Below, in pieces: positions 34,237 through 43,795 of a stretch of 64,000 nucleotides of DNA (the first letter of the stretch is position 1; every line of letters begins with the position of its first letter). The notes under the pieces were generated by a model, which searched no databases, was not told the origin of the DNA, and worked only from the letters and a program-made list of their open reading frames with translations. Position numbers and translations under genes: made by a program. Origin of the DNA: Clostridia bacterium (GTDB lineage: Bacteria; Bacillota; Clostridia; Christensenellales; CAG-138); contig JAFPXD010000057.1 of assembly GCA_017394835.1 (NCBI GenBank), positions 1 to 64,000 on the forward strand. The letters are read 5' to 3'.

Positions 34237-35130
34237 ATGAAGGAGCTCTTCGGGATCAACGTCACATACGATAAAACCAACGAGACAGCAGACGGAGGTC
34301 CTATCGCCTCCGCCTATATTTCCGAGGAGCTTGAAGATCAGCTTCGAAAGCTCTCCGATGAGGCTGTAAACGCCGCGCTAAAGGACTCCCTTCCCGGCGC
34401 TAAAACGCCCTTGCCGCTGAAGCTTTTAAGTATTGCGCTTTTTTGCGGAGTTCCGCTTCTTTTAAGCCTTGCAGTGAAAGCTTACGATAAGCTGTCTTCC
34501 CCTGCCGATCCCGGCTTTTCCCTTTCCGGGCTGTTTTCAAAGGCTCCCCTGCCCCTTATAGGCGCCGGAGCGCTGTTCCTCCTTTGGATAGGCTCGCTTA
34601 TCCTTATCCATTTCCTGAAGCGCAGGGGTAAAAACGACTCCGCTGCAGAAGAAATAGACGCGCAGATAGGCCGGCTTACAGAGCGCTGTTATGCCGAACT
34701 CGGAGTTCCTTCGGACGCCGTCAGCATAGACGTGCTTTCCTACAATTACAGGGAAGCGGGCTCACATAACGAGGTTGTCCCAAACGCGCTCTGCACATAC
34801 CTTTCTTCCATTTATAAGGCGTTTATCGAAGACGGCCGGCTGTGTATTGCAGGCGGCGGGATGCGGCACGATATTCCCCTTGAAAGCATCCGTTCTGCAG
34901 TCATACGCCCCGCAAACGGCACCATGACATGGCATCACGATGAAAAGCCATCCGAAGGGCGTTTTGAGAAGGCGGTCTCTTCCGGAACGGATTCGTTTGG
35001 AAGGGTCAGGCTGAAATCCTGTCTGGACGTTGAATTCAATGCCGGGAGCGACGTTTTCCGCCTGTTGCTGCCCGCTTATGAAGCCCGCGTTTTCGAAGGA
35101 TTGACGGGCTTGAAGCCTGCCGTTTTATGA
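34237..35130 (+). CDS. Hypothetical membrane protein, two helices
   Basis: 297 residues, TTGGAGGCAG upstream of ATG. Two hydrophobic segments lie at about 63-83 and 106-126, separated by a short Pro-rich loop; the C-terminal 160 residues are soluble and, by the positive-inside KRRGK after helix 2, probably cytosolic. Strand-like LCTYLSSIYKAFIEDGRLCI and DIPLESIRSAVIRPANGTM suggest a beta-rich domain, perhaps PH-like. No family recognised. Confidence 0.7.
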   Translation: MKELFGINVTYDKTNETADGGPIASAYISEELEDQLRKLSDEAVNAALKDSLPGAKTPLPLKLLSIALFCGVPLLLSLAVKAYDKLSSPADPGFSLSGLFSKAPLPLIGAGALFLLWIGSLILIHFLKRRGKNDSAAEEIDAQIGRLTERCYAELGVPSDAVSIDVLSYNYREAGSHNEVVPNALCTYLSSIYKAFIEDGRLCIAGGGMRHDIPLESIRSAVIRPANGTMTWHHDEKPSEGRFEKAVSSGTDSFGRVRLKSCLDVEFNAGSDVFRLLLPAYEARVFEGLTGLKPAVL

Positions 35131-35140
35131 TCATTCGGGG

Positions 35141-35169
35141 TTTACAAACGTCATAATTTGCGCTATAAT
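35141..35169 (+). promoter_or_regulatory. Promoter of the pantothenate kinase gene
   Basis: TTTACA (35141-35146), 17 bases, TATAAT (35164-35169). Confidence 0.75.
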
Positions 35170-35206
35170 AGATTGGTTATTTCTTTTCACCGAAAGGAAG
35201 CTTAAG

Positions 35207-36043
35207 ATGGGTATTATTCTCGGTATCGACGTCGGCGGTTCGACGACCAAAATTGTCGGCATGAAACCCGACGGCACCCTCATTTCCACAATGCTTGTAA
35301 AGGCATACGATCAGCTTACCTCGCTGTACGGCGCTCTCGGCAATTATATGGATACTAACAGGCTGGAGCTCTCAAGCGTTCAGGATATTTACATTACAGG
35401 AGTCGGCAGCTCATATCTCAACGGAAATATTTACGGCATTCCCACCCACAGGGTAGAGGAATTTTCCGCAATTGGCATGGGCGGCCTTTTTCTTGCGGGC
35501 ATCGATCAGGCAATAGTCATAAGTATGGGCACCGGCACCGCGTTCGTTCAGGCGAACAAGGGCTCATATAAGCACATCGGCGGCAGCGGCGTAGGCGGCG
35601 GCACTCTAATCGGCCTCGGCTGCAGGATGACGGGCGCGGACGATTTCGATTCGCTCTGCCGTCTTGCCGATAAAGGCAGCCTCAAGAACGTCGATCTTAC
35701 GATCGGCGCCATTTCAAAGAAGAATATCTCCACCCTTAACGCCGAGATCACAGCCGCAAACTTTGCCAATCTCAACAGCTACACGACCGAAGCCGATATT
35801 GCGCTCGGCCTTGTAAACATGGTACTGCAGACTATATTCACCCTCGGCGTTTTTGCCGCGAGGGGTACGGATACTCCCGACGGGCCCATCATTCTGACGG
35901 GTTCGCTCACCGTGCTCAACCAGATAGACGAAACGCGCGATGCGTTCTCCGCGCTCTATCCAAACCGATTCATTCTTCCTCATGACGCCGCCTTCGCAAC
36001 GGCGATAGGCGCCGCGCTTCACGGATGCGGTTCGCTGATGTGA
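35207..36043 (+). CDS. coaW: Type II pantothenate kinase
   Basis: 278 residues. The N-terminal phosphate-binding loop GIDVGGSTTKIVG, the central YITGVGSSYL, the ISMGTGTAFV block and the glycine-rich IGGSGVGGGTLIGLG identify an ASKHA-fold type II pantothenate kinase, as in Staphylococcus CoaW and eukaryotic PanK. It phosphorylates pantothenate in the first step of coenzyme A synthesis. Type II kinases are usually insensitive to CoA feedback. It has its own promoter and GAAAGGAAG ribosome binding site. Acyl-carrier protein, which needs CoA for its prosthetic group, is encoded elsewhere in this window. Confidence 0.92.
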   Translation: MGIILGIDVGGSTTKIVGMKPDGTLISTMLVKAYDQLTSLYGALGNYMDTNRLELSSVQDIYITGVGSSYLNGNIYGIPTHRVEEFSAIGMGGLFLAGIDQAIVISMGTGTAFVQANKGSYKHIGGSGVGGGTLIGLGCRMTGADDFDSLCRLADKGSLKNVDLTIGAISKKNISTLNAEITAANFANLNSYTTEADIALGLVNMVLQTIFTLGVFAARGTDTPDGPIILTGSLTVLNQIDETRDAFSALYPNRFILPHDAAFATAIGAALHGCGSLM

Positions 36044-36130
36044 TCCGGCCGAGCCTTTCGATCTGAAGGAATAATCGGCCCTGCCGGCATATAGGATAAC
36101 ACCGATCATTATTCACCTAAGGAGCGGGTA

Positions 36131-37741
36131 ATGTTAAAATTTTTCAGACTGCTGATCGCCGCGATAGTATGCGCTTCCGCGGCTTTGACCGCCGCAAAGG
36201 TCATAGATAAGAATGATACGGGTATGCAGAAGATACTCGATGCTTTTACCGCCGCGATCGAAAGCAAGCGGAACGAGCTTATTTCGGCGAGCGTATTTCT
36301 CGACGGCGTGACCGTAAACGGCGTTTCCGTAAGCGGTATGACCATGAGCGAGGCCAAGGAGGCGCTCGTCCCCGTTGAGGAGGAGCTTAAGAGCCGCGTC
36401 CATTATACCGTCGAGTACGGCAAGGATAAGGATAAGCATCTTGAGATCGGCGAAGAGTATTTCACCTTCAGCTTCGATACCGAAAGCGTACTTCTCGACG
36501 CGATAATGCTCTGCAGCGAAGGCACGGCGGAAGAGATCGAAAACCGCAAGGCGGAGATTGCAAGGGATGGGCTCGATTTTGAGATCGCGTGCACTGTTTC
36601 AATGGATAAGGACGCCGTTGCGAAAGCCGTCCGAGAAGCGGGAAAATCCGCAACCAGCTCCGCAAAGAACGCTTCCGTCAAGGTCGTTCCCGAAAGCGTG
36701 TATAACGGCGGCGACCGCTTCGTTTTCACTCCCGAAAAGAAGGGCTACCGCACCGATCCCGATAAAGCCATAGAGAAGATAAACAAGCTCTTCAATGAGG
36801 GCGAATACGGCAAGGTCACGATGTACGGCCATATCATACAGCCCGATGTGAAGGTCTCCGATCTTGAGGGCAAGATAGTTCGCCGCTCCTACTACAAGAG
36901 CAGTTATTCACACGAACCCTACAACGCGCCCAACCGCGTTGCGAACATAATCAAAGCCTGCGGGATAATAAACGGATACGTGCTTTCCCCCAAGAGCTCA
37001 GGCGAAAACTATCTTTTCTCCTGCAACAAGGTATTGGGCCCCCGCACCGCGGAAGGCGGTTGGCTGCCCGCTCCCGGATTTGTTGACAGCGGCGCGAGAA
37101 GCGTCGATTCCCCCGGCGGCGGCGTCTGCCACGTCTCCTCCACCCTCTATAACGCCGTAATAAAGGCCGATCTTGAGATCGCTTACAGGATCAATCATTC
37201 CTCGCACGTTGGGTACGTTCCCTGGGGGCTTGACGCCACCATCGATACCAACGGCCCCGATTTCAAGTTCATAAACAATACCGAGCACGATATTTACATA
37301 TTCATTTGGGTCAACACCGGTAAGCAGACCGTCAACTGCGAGATATGGGGCGATCCCTTCCCCGAAGAATTCGACAAGATCGATTTCTATGCCGAATTGC
37401 TTGAGGAGGTCCCCCCGACCGAAACTGAATATATAGTTGACAAGAAGCTTCAGGAGCCCTATTGGTACGTTAAGAATACCGCAAAGACGGGCTACAAGTA
37501 TCAGTCCTTCAAGCAGTACAAGAAGAACGGCGAGCCCGTAGGCGATCCCGTTCCGGTAGCAAGATCCGTTTACAGGATGCACCCCCTGCGCATATGCGTT
37601 TGGGAAGGCTACAGGCCCGGTTATGATATGCTCCACCGCCAATACAGGCTCGATCCCAATGAGATCTTCGGGACGCCGCAGCCTACCGCGTCCCCCGCGC
37701 CCACTCCCGCGCCTACGCCCGCACCGACCGGTGATAATTGA
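36131..37741 (+). CDS. VanW family protein with G5-like and Pro-rich C-terminus
   Basis: 536 residues, AAGGAGC upstream. A signal or anchor helix fills residues 5-25. Residues 55-230 contain two putative peptidoglycan-binding-type repeats (VTVNGVSVSGMTMSEAKEAL is the first). The VanW domain follows (about 255-420): NRVANIIKACGIINGYVLSP, GGGVCHVSSTLYNAVIKA, and the HSSHVGYVPWGLDATI block. Residues 425-500 look like a G5 domain, and the tail is PTPAPTPAPT. VanW proteins accompany cell-wall remodelling, but their reaction is unknown. The gene ends without any gap against the convergent spoVAE gene. Confidence 0.87.
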   Translation: MLKFFRLLIAAIVCASAALTAAKVIDKNDTGMQKILDAFTAAIESKRNELISASVFLDGVTVNGVSVSGMTMSEAKEALVPVEEELKSRVHYTVEYGKDKDKHLEIGEEYFTFSFDTESVLLDAIMLCSEGTAEEIENRKAEIARDGLDFEIACTVSMDKDAVAKAVREAGKSATSSAKNASVKVVPESVYNGGDRFVFTPEKKGYRTDPDKAIEKINKLFNEGEYGKVTMYGHIIQPDVKVSDLEGKIVRRSYYKSSYSHEPYNAPNRVANIIKACGIINGYVLSPKSSGENYLFSCNKVLGPRTAEGGWLPAPGFVDSGARSVDSPGGGVCHVSSTLYNAVIKADLEIAYRINHSSHVGYVPWGLDATIDTNGPDFKFINNTEHDIYIFIWVNTGKQTVNCEIWGDPFPEEFDKIDFYAELLEEVPPTETEYIVDKKLQEPYWYVKNTAKTGYKYQSFKQYKKNGEPVGDPVPVARSVYRMHPLRICVWEGYRPGYDMLHRQYRLDPNEIFGTPQPTASPAPTPAPTPAPTGDN

Positions 37742-38110
37742 TCAAAGCTTGGTCTTGGGCCTGAACAACAAAGCAATAACGTAACCGAACACGATCGCCG
37801 CAGTTATCCCCGCGGCGGTCGCTTTTATTCCGCCCGTCAGCGCACCGAGGAGCCCCTTCTCCCCCGCTCCCTCTATCGCGCCTTTGGCAAGCGTATAGCC
37901 AAAGCCCGTAAGGGGTACTGTCGCACCGGCTCCCGCAAGCTTTACAAGGGGTTCGTAAACGCCGATCCCCGTGAGTATAGCTCCCGCAGTCACGAATATA
38001 ACGAGCACACGGGCGGGAGTCAGTCTTGTAAGGCTTATTAAAAGCTGTCCCACCGTGCACAGCGCCCCGCCCACGGCGAAGCAGATAAGAAGATCTGTAA
38101 ACGAGCTCAT
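37742..38110 (-). CDS. spoVAE: Stage V sporulation protein AE
   Basis: 122 residues with four hydrophobic helices and glycine-rich turns (LLICFAVGGALCTVGQLLI, GAGATVPLTGFGYTLAKG). SpoVAEb is part of the SpoVA channel that moves dipicolinic acid and calcium across the spore inner membrane. It overlaps the end of spoVAD as ATGA. The short length distinguishes it from the longer SpoVAEa and SpoVAC; SpoVAC is a possible alternative because the families are similar. Confidence 0.85.
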   Translation of the reverse strand: MSSFTDLLICFAVGGALCTVGQLLISLTRLTPARVLVIFVTAGAILTGIGVYEPLVKLAGAGATVPLTGFGYTLAKGAIEGAGEKGLLGALTGGIKATAAGITAAIVFGYVIALLFRPKTKL

Positions 38111-39144
38111 ACGCTCCTCCTTTCAAGCACAGCGGCGTGCGCGATGGAAGGGATACTCTCGCCCTGTAAGCTCGACAAAGGGCTCAGAAGCGCTCCTGTG
38201 GCCACAAAAAGGACCCTTTCGTAATTGCCGTTCTCAAGCTCGGGAAGTATGTGCGCCGAAAGCACCGAAGCGCAGCAGCCGCAGCCTGAGCCGCCGCATA
38301 CCGTCTTCTGTTCCTTTGAAAATATCATTACGCCGCAGTCATCGTGAACTCGCTCTATTTCCCAGCCCTTTGCGCGGCAGAGCTCATACAAAAGCTCCGA
38401 CCCGAATATGCCGAGATCTCCCGTTATGATGCGCGAATAATACTCGGGAACGAGGCCGTTTTCTTCAAGGTGCGCACAGATGGTCGATGCGGCGGCCGGA
38501 GCCATTGCCGCGCCCATATTGGAAGCGTCCGTAATGCCGTAATCGCAAACCCTTCCGACTGTTCCGCCCGTCATTACGATATTCGAATAGACGGGTTTTT
38601 TGACCGTTTCATCGCCCGCCGTCACAACTACGGCTCCCGCTCCCGTAACTGTCCTTTGCGCTGTCGGCGGGGACTGAGTGCCCATCTCGAGGGGGTATCT
38701 GAATTCCCTTTCAGATGAGGAAAAATGACTGCTCGCACCGCAGACCGCAACGCGCGAAAAGCCGCCGTCTGTTATCATGGCGGCTGTTATAAGGCTTTCC
38801 GCCATGGTGGAGCAGGCTCCGTACATACCTATGAACGGCGCTCTAAGCTCGCGCGCGGCAAAGCCCGCGGAGATTATCTGGCTTAAAAGATCGCCTCCGA
38901 AAAAAAGATCTATATCGTCCGGTGTTTTATCGAGCTTCGCAAGCGAAAGCCTTACGGCGCTTTCGAGCATGCGGCTTTCCGCCTGTTCCCAACTGTCGAG
39001 CCCAAGCGTATCGTCCTTCAATACGGTATCAAATGAACCGCCCAGGGGGCCTTCCCCCTCCTTGCGCCCCACAAACGCCGCGGACGATACTATTCGCGGC
39101 TGAGACGGAAGGACGAACGAACGCTCTCCCTTCTTTTTATTCAT
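38107..39144 (-). CDS. spoVAD: Stage V sporulation protein AD
   Basis: 345 residues with the thiolase-like fold of SpoVAD: GGDLLSQIISAGFAAREL, then YGACSTMAESL with Cys111, the HFSSSEREFRYPLEMG block and the C-terminal GGSGCGCCASVL. In Bacillus SpoVAD binds dipicolinic acid and is part of its spore uptake channel. The ribosome binding site lies inside a hairpin (39149-39186) that also resembles a terminator for the upstream gene. spoVAC, normally the neighbour, is not found upstream. Confidence 0.94.
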   Translation of the reverse strand: MNKKKGERSFVLPSQPRIVSSAAFVGRKEGEGPLGGSFDTVLKDDTLGLDSWEQAESRMLESAVRLSLAKLDKTPDDIDLFFGGDLLSQIISAGFAARELRAPFIGMYGACSTMAESLITAAMITDGGFSRVAVCGASSHFSSSEREFRYPLEMGTQSPPTAQRTVTGAGAVVVTAGDETVKKPVYSNIVMTGGTVGRVCDYGITDASNMGAAMAPAAASTICAHLEENGLVPEYYSRIITGDLGIFGSELLYELCRAKGWEIERVHDDCGVMIFSKEQKTVCGGSGCGCCASVLSAHILPELENGNYERVLFVATGALLSPLSSLQGESIPSIAHAAVLERRSV

Positions 39145-39186
39145 AAAAAAGCCTCCCGTTTTTTTATTATTTTGAACGGAAGGCTT
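39145..39186 (-). terminator. Terminator-like hairpin that covers the spoVAD ribosome binding site
   Basis: On the minus strand AAGCCTTCCGTT and AACGGGAGGCTT pair (12 bases, one G-T), followed by TTTTTT and immediately ATG of spoVAD. GGGAGG in the right arm is the spoVAD ribosome binding site, at ideal distance from ATG. The structure ends transcription from the KDPG aldolase gene and may also hide the spoVAD start in read-through RNA. Confidence 0.7.
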
Positions 39187-39212
39187 GTTTTTTATGTGGT
39201 TTTTCGGTCGGC

Positions 39213-39851
39213 TTACGAATCGAGCGCGGAATAGAAACGCAGCGCCGCATTCCTTATCCTTTCGCTGTCGAACGAGGCGACGGCCTCTTTTACAAACAGG
39301 CTGCTGCTTATTCCGAACGCGCAGGCGCCTGCCGTTTGGAAAGCTTTTATGTTGGATGCGTCTATCCCCGCAACGGCCGCCATGGGGATATGCTTCAAGG
39401 GCGCGCGCAGTGCCTTGAAATACTCGACTCCAAGCACGCCCGCAGGGAATACCTTAACTATATCCGCCCCGCAGGAATATGCGAAAGCGATCTCAGTGGG
39501 AGTCATTGCGCCGGGTATCGAAACAAGGCCCAATTCCTTTGTGCGGCGTATAACGCTTTCATCCGTATTGGGCGAGATCGCAAATCGGGCACCCGCATTT
39601 GCGGCAAGCTCAGCCTGCTCGGCGTTCATGACGGTGCCCGCGCCTACCGCACAGTCTTCGGGGAGGGTGTTTACAAGCTGCATGACGGCTTCACAGGTTT
39701 TATTCGGGTGCTCGCCCTGCTCAAAGGTGACTTCGAAAGCCCTCACTCCTCCGTCATAAAGCGCCTTTGCGGCGTTTATCAGCTCGCTGCCGTAATTGCC
39801 GCGGGAGATGGCTATTATCTTCGATGCTTTAATTATCTCAACGGTATCCAT
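39213..39851 (-). CDS. 2-keto-3-deoxy-6-phosphogluconate/4-hydroxy-2-oxoglutarate aldolase
   Basis: 212 residues, TIM-barrel class I aldolase. E40 in FEVTFEQG, the VGAGTV loop, SPNTDESVI, IPGAMTPTEI and the Schiff-base lysine K133 in VKVFPAG are in place. It cleaves KDPG to pyruvate and glyceraldehyde-3-phosphate, serving sugar acid catabolism. No KDG kinase gene is adjacent, so its pathway partners lie elsewhere. It follows trmL after 12 bases and could be cotranscribed with it. Confidence 0.92.
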   Translation of the reverse strand: MDTVEIIKASKIIAISRGNYGSELINAAKALYDGGVRAFEVTFEQGEHPNKTCEAVMQLVNTLPEDCAVGAGTVMNAEQAELAANAGARFAISPNTDESVIRRTKELGLVSIPGAMTPTEIAFAYSCGADIVKVFPAGVLGVEYFKALRAPLKHIPMAAVAGIDASNIKAFQTAGACAFGISSSLFVKEAVASFDSERIRNAALRFYSALDS

Positions 39852-39863
39852 TTTTCCTCCGTA

Positions 39864-40325
39864 TCAATTCATGCCGGGAAAGCCCAACTGCCTGAACGCT
39901 TCATAGACCGCTATCGCGACCGAATTGGAAAGATTGAGCGATCGCTCGTTCGGGCGCATGGGGATCCTTACCGTCATATCCTTATGCGATGAAAGCAGCC
40001 TTTCGCCGAGGCCCGCCGTCTCCTTGCCGAATACAAGGAAATCCCCTTCCTTAAAGGATATTTCGGCATAGCTCCTTTCGGCGTGGGTGCTGAAAAGGAA
40101 GAAGCGTGCGCCGGGATGCGCCTCCTCCACCTCCTCGAAAGAATCGTAATAATGAATGCTCAGATCCTTCCAGTAGTCGAGCCCGGCACGCTTCAACTGC
40201 CTGTCATCGACTGAAAACCCCAGCGGACGAACGAGGTGCAGATCGCACCCCGTTACCGCGCAGGTCCTTGATATGTTGCCGGTGTTCTGCGGGATCTCCG
40301 GCTCCACAAGCACAATGTTGAACAT
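39864..40325 (-). CDS. trmL: tRNA (cytidine(34)-2'-O)-methyltransferase, SPOUT family
   Basis: 153 residues. The start PEIPQNTGNISRTCAVTGC, FGKETAGLGERLL and PMRPNERSLNLSNSVAIAVYEA are the three SPOUT motifs that form the knotted SAM-binding site in TrmL. It methylates the wobble base of tRNA-Leu species. ATG 40325 shares one base with the stop of the upstream gene (TGATG), indicating coupling. Confidence 0.95.
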   Translation of the reverse strand: MFNIVLVEPEIPQNTGNISRTCAVTGCDLHLVRPLGFSVDDRQLKRAGLDYWKDLSIHYYDSFEEVEEAHPGARFFLFSTHAERSYAEISFKEGDFLVFGKETAGLGERLLSSHKDMTVRIPMRPNERSLNLSNSVAIAVYEAFRQLGFPGMN

Positions 40326-41833
40326 CAATAGTATTTTATCGCTTTGAAGAAGCAGTCGTCGTCAATGGTGCAGTAATAGACCATGTAATCATACCAATCA
40401 TGCCCGAGACTCTTCGCACGGAAGAACAGCACCTTTTTGGGGAGAGTCGGCCCGTGTTCCTGCATGACGTAGCGCGCATTGTCGATCGCCTTTTGGGTCG
40501 GGGCATACTGCGACGACATGAGCGTTTCCTCATCCACGAACTGGTTATGCTGGAAGAGCACGCCCTTTACCGTGTTCGGGAAATGATGCGTCTCATTCAT
40601 GACCCTGTTTATAACGACGCTCGCTATCGCCCTCTGCCCCTTGTTTGAAGCACAGCGCGCCTCATGGGTGATGAGCCTTGCGACGAGCTTGACCTCATAA
40701 TCGGTGAACTGCCCCTCGCTTATCTGGTAATACGCGGATGAAGTGGGCTTTGGCGTGGGAGTCGGAGTGGGCTTGGGAGTCTTTGTCGGCTTCGGCGTGG
40801 GAGTAGGAGTGGGCTTGGGAGTCTTTGTCGGCTTCGGAGTCGGCGTCTTTGTCGGCTTAGGAGTGGGAGTCGGCTTAGGAGTGGGAGTCGGCGTGGGCCT
40901 CGGAGTGGGGGTCGGGCGGACGTATTCGCCCATAGTAATGAATTCCTTGGCCACAAAGCCCGTCTGTTCGCCTATCTCTACCCTGTACCATTCCTCCGTC
41001 CTGCCCGTAACAACGACGGGAGTTCCCTTTGAGAGCTTGCCCATAGATGGGCTCGTTTTCGAGGGAGCCTCGCGGAAATTGACGCCGTAGCTGTTTATGT
41101 GAGCTTTAGTGCGCTCTATGCTTTCGACCGGTATCGGCGTGGGCGAGGGGGTGGGCATTACGCCTTCTTTCACGAAGCGGCTTGCAACGTAGCCTTCTTT
41201 GCCGTTTGCTTCGATCCTGTACCAATCGCCCCATTCGCCCGTAAGCTTCACTGTATCGCCCCTTGAGAAGCGGCACAGCACTTCCGATTCGGTATTGGGC
41301 TCGCTTCGCATATTTACGCCGTTTCCGTCAATGAACGCCGCCTTGCCGTCTATATCCTTGAATGGGATCGGCGTGGGAGCCGGGGTGGGAGCTTCGCCCG
41401 CAGTCACGTACTTTTCGGCAACGTAGCCTTCCGTACCCGCATAGATTATCCTGAACCATTCTTCGCCCTCGCCTATTACCGCGACGGAGCTGCCCTTATC
41501 GAATACGCCGAGTACCTCCGCTTCCCTGCTGGGCCCGGATCTGAAATTGACCCTGCTGCCGTTTATATAGGCGGCATAGCTTTCAACGGGGACAATATCG
41601 GCGCCTTCCGGCTCGGGAGTGCCCGAAGGATCCTCCTCGGGATCGGTATAGTATTGCGTGCCCTCGGGAGCCATGTCAGTCGGCTCCGCAGGATCTCCCG
41701 CCGTTGGAATGGGCAAACGGTCTCCGGCGCCCAGGTCTATAACGACCGGCTCGGACGCCTCTTCCTTTCTGCATGCGGCGGCAAACCCCAGAAGCATGCA
41801 CAGTATCAAGATAACAGCCGCTGTTTTTTTCAT
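40325..41833 (-). CDS. Lipoprotein with three SH3 domains and a SleB-type cell wall hydrolase domain
   Basis: 502 residues. Lipobox FAAAC at about 21; three bacterial SH3 domains at about 85-150, 158-222 and 232-300 (each has VNFR or VNMR near its start and GYVA or GFVA at its end). Then a 65-residue linker of PTP and KPTKT repeats, and a SleB/CwlJ hydrolase_2 domain (about 375-502) with the catalytic Glu in [14 protein letters not shown] and [11 protein letters not shown]. Such enzymes cleave peptidoglycan, often spore cortex. The lipid anchor and three SH3 domains would hold it at the wall. It lies downstream of hslU. Confidence 0.9.
   Translation of the reverse strand: MKKTAAVILILCMLLGFAAACRKEEASEPVVIDLGAGDRLPIPTAGDPAEPTDMAPEGTQYYTDPEEDPSGTPEPEGADIVPVESYAAYINGSRVNFRSGPSREAEVLGVFDKGSSVAVIGEGEEWFRIIYAGTEGYVAEKYVTAGEAPTPAPTPIPFKDIDGKAAFIDGNGVNMRSEPNTESEVLCRFSRGDTVKLTGEWGDWYRIEANGKEGYVASRFVKEGVMPTPSPTPIPVESIERTKAHINSYGVNFREAPSKTSPSMGKLSKGTPVVVTGRTEEWYRVEIGEQTGFVAKEFITMGEYVRPTPTPRPTPTPTPKPTPTPKPTKTPTPKPTKTPKPTPTPTPKPTKTPKPTPTPTPKPTSSAYYQISEGQFTDYEVKLVARLITHEARCASNKGQRAIASVVINRVMNETHHFPNTVKGVLFQHNQFVDEETLMSSQYAPTQKAIDNARYVMQEHGPTLPKKVLFFRAKSLGHDWYDYMVYYCTIDDDCFFKAIKYY
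40740..40920. repeat. Low-complexity tandem repeat encoding Pro-Thr-rich linker
   Basis: Repeats of GGCGTGGGAGT and CTTTGTCGGCTTCGG-like units on the plus strand encode the [11 protein letters not shown] linker of the hydrolase. The DNA repetition is near-perfect, so copy number is likely to vary between strains. Confidence 0.8.
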
Positions 41834-41869
41834 ATCAGCGTCCTTCCTTTTTTTTGAGATTTTACTCCC

Positions 41870-43255
41870 TCATACGATGTACTTATTCAGATCCTCGGAC
41901 GAGCTCGCCAATTTAAGATGGGACTCGACATAATCCTTGTTTATAACAACATCTATAAGGGGATGCTCTCCCGTTGCGTTATAGGAGATATCCTCGAGTA
42001 AGTTCTCAATGATGGTGTGCAGACGCCTTGCGCCTATGTTCTCGCTCGTTTCGTTGGCGCGGAAGGCCGCTTCGGCAATGGCGCGCTTGGCTCCTTCGTC
42101 AAATGAGAGCCGGACGTTATCCGCCATAAGAAGCGCTTCATACTGCTTGGTCACTGCATTTTCGGGCTGAGTCAATATGCGCTCGTAATCTTCAACGGTG
42201 AGCGCATCGAGCTTGACCCTTATGGGGAACCTGCCCTGGAGCTCCGGAATGAGATCGGAGACCTTCGAAACGTGGAATGCGCCAGCGGCGATGAAGAGCA
42301 TGTAATCCGTCTTTACGGGGCCGTATTTGGTGGTAACGGTCGAGCCTTCGACTATGGGAAGAATATCCCTCTGCACGCCCTCGCGTGAGACGTCCACGCC
42401 CGAAACGTTGCCCGCCGCGGCGATCTTATCGATCTCGTCTATGAATATTATGCCGTCCTGCTCCGCCCGCTGTATCGCGCGGTCTATGACCTCATCCATA
42501 TCTATGAGCTTATCGGATTCTTCGGCGATAAGTATGCGCCTTGCCTCGGAAACGGGCACCTTGCGCTGTTTTTTCTTTTTGGGCATCATGCCGCCGAACA
42601 TCTCGTTAAGATCCAAGTCGATCCCCATGGCTACCATGGCGTCGCTGCCCTTGCCGGATTCGGTCACTTCAACGGTAACTATCCTGTCCTCCAGCTCGCC
42701 CTTCCTCAGCGATTCAAGAGTCATTTCGCGCTTCTGTTTTTTTGAAAGCTTCTCCTCTTCGGTAAGCTGAGGCTCGGCATGATCATCCGGATTATGGGGA
42801 ATGAGCAGACCGAAGATGTTCACGGCCTTCGACTGCTTTGCGGTGGGATCGGCTGTAATAAGATCCACAAGCCTCTGTTCCGCCGCCGCTTCCGCCATCA
42901 TGCGGACGCGGTCATACTCATTCTGCTTACAGAGGCGCACGGAAGCTTCAACAAGATCGCGCACCATGGAATCCACGTCGCGCCCGACGTAGCCGACCTC
43001 CGTGAATTTGGTCGCCTCCACCTTTACGAACGGCGCCTCGACGAGCTTTGCAAGCCGCCTTGCGATCTCTGTTTTGCCGACGCCCGTGGGGCCCATCATG
43101 ATAATGTTTTTGGGAGTTATCTCCTCACGGAGCTCCGGGGAGAGCCTTGAACGGCGATACCTGTTGCGAAGCGCTATCGCAACGTGCTTTTTGGCGTCAT
43201 CCTGCCCGACTATGTATCTGTTGAGCTGATCTACTATCTGTTTGGGCGTTAGCAT
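41870..43255 (-). CDS. hslU: ATP-dependent protease ATPase subunit HslU (ClpY)
   Basis: 461 residues. N-terminal VDQLNRYIVGQDDAKKHVAI, Walker A GPTGVGKTE, an intermediate domain (about 110-240) with the IIIPKKKKQ-like basic segment, Walker B IIFIDEIDKIA and the second region of homology with ENIGARRLHTIIENLLEDI. It unfolds substrates for the HslV peptidase. It is 3 bases after hslV, in the usual order. The final residues DLNKYIV fit the C-terminal tail that docks into HslV. Confidence 0.97.
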   Translation of the reverse strand: MLTPKQIVDQLNRYIVGQDDAKKHVAIALRNRYRRSRLSPELREEITPKNIIMMGPTGVGKTEIARRLAKLVEAPFVKVEATKFTEVGYVGRDVDSMVRDLVEASVRLCKQNEYDRVRMMAEAAAEQRLVDLITADPTAKQSKAVNIFGLLIPHNPDDHAEPQLTEEEKLSKKQKREMTLESLRKGELEDRIVTVEVTESGKGSDAMVAMGIDLDLNEMFGGMMPKKKKQRKVPVSEARRILIAEESDKLIDMDEVIDRAIQRAEQDGIIFIDEIDKIAAAGNVSGVDVSREGVQRDILPIVEGSTVTTKYGPVKTDYMLFIAAGAFHVSKVSDLIPELQGRFPIRVKLDALTVEDYERILTQPENAVTKQYEALLMADNVRLSFDEGAKRAIAEAAFRANETSENIGARRLHTIIENLLEDISYNATGEHPLIDVVINKDYVESHLKLASSSEDLNKYIV

Positions 43256-43258
43256 CCG

Positions 43259-43795
43259 TCAGACCTCCTCCACTATGATATTGCCGTTTGTATAAACGCA
43301 GATATCCGAAGCGATTCGGAGCGCCTTTTCGGCTATCTCGCTTGCGGAAAGCTCTGTATTCTGCTTCAGCGCCCTTGCGGCAGCGAGCGCGTACATGCCG
43401 CCGGAGCCTATCGCGGCGACGCCGTCATCGGGCAGTATGACCTCGCCCGTGCCGGAAACTATGAGCAGTTCATCCTGATCGGCGCAAATGAGCAGCGCCT
43501 GGAGCTGGCGCATGACCTTATCGCTTCGCCAATCCTGCGCGAGCGCGACGGCGGCTCTTGAAAGCCCCCCGCCGAACTGCTCAAGCTTCTGTTCGAACCT
43601 GTCGCAAAGGGTGAAAGCATCCGCAACACCGCCCGCAAAACCCACAACGACCTTCCCGTTATAGATCCTGCGAACTTTTCTCGCGGTGTTTTTCATTATC
43701 GCGGCTTCGCCCATCGTCACCTGACCGTCGCCCGCGATGGCGCAGCCGGTTTCCGATTTGACGGCAACTATGGTCGTACCTCTGAATTCTTCCAT
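43259..43795 (-). CDS. hslV: ATP-dependent protease peptidase subunit HslV (ClpQ)
   Basis: 178 residues. The proteasome-like core begins with FRGTTIVAV: a short propeptide of six residues would leave Thr7 as the catalytic N-terminus. [33 protein letters not shown] and [15 protein letters not shown] are conserved. It forms the double ring degraded-substrate chamber with HslU. ATG 43795 shares one base with the trmFO stop. Confidence 0.97.
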   Translation of the reverse strand: MEEFRGTTIVAVKSETGCAIAGDGQVTMGEAAIMKNTARKVRRIYNGKVVVGFAGGVADAFTLCDRFEQKLEQFGGGLSRAAVALAQDWRSDKVMRQLQALLICADQDELLIVSGTGEVILPDDGVAAIGSGGMYALAAARALKQNTELSASEIAEKALRIASDICVYTNGNIIVEEV

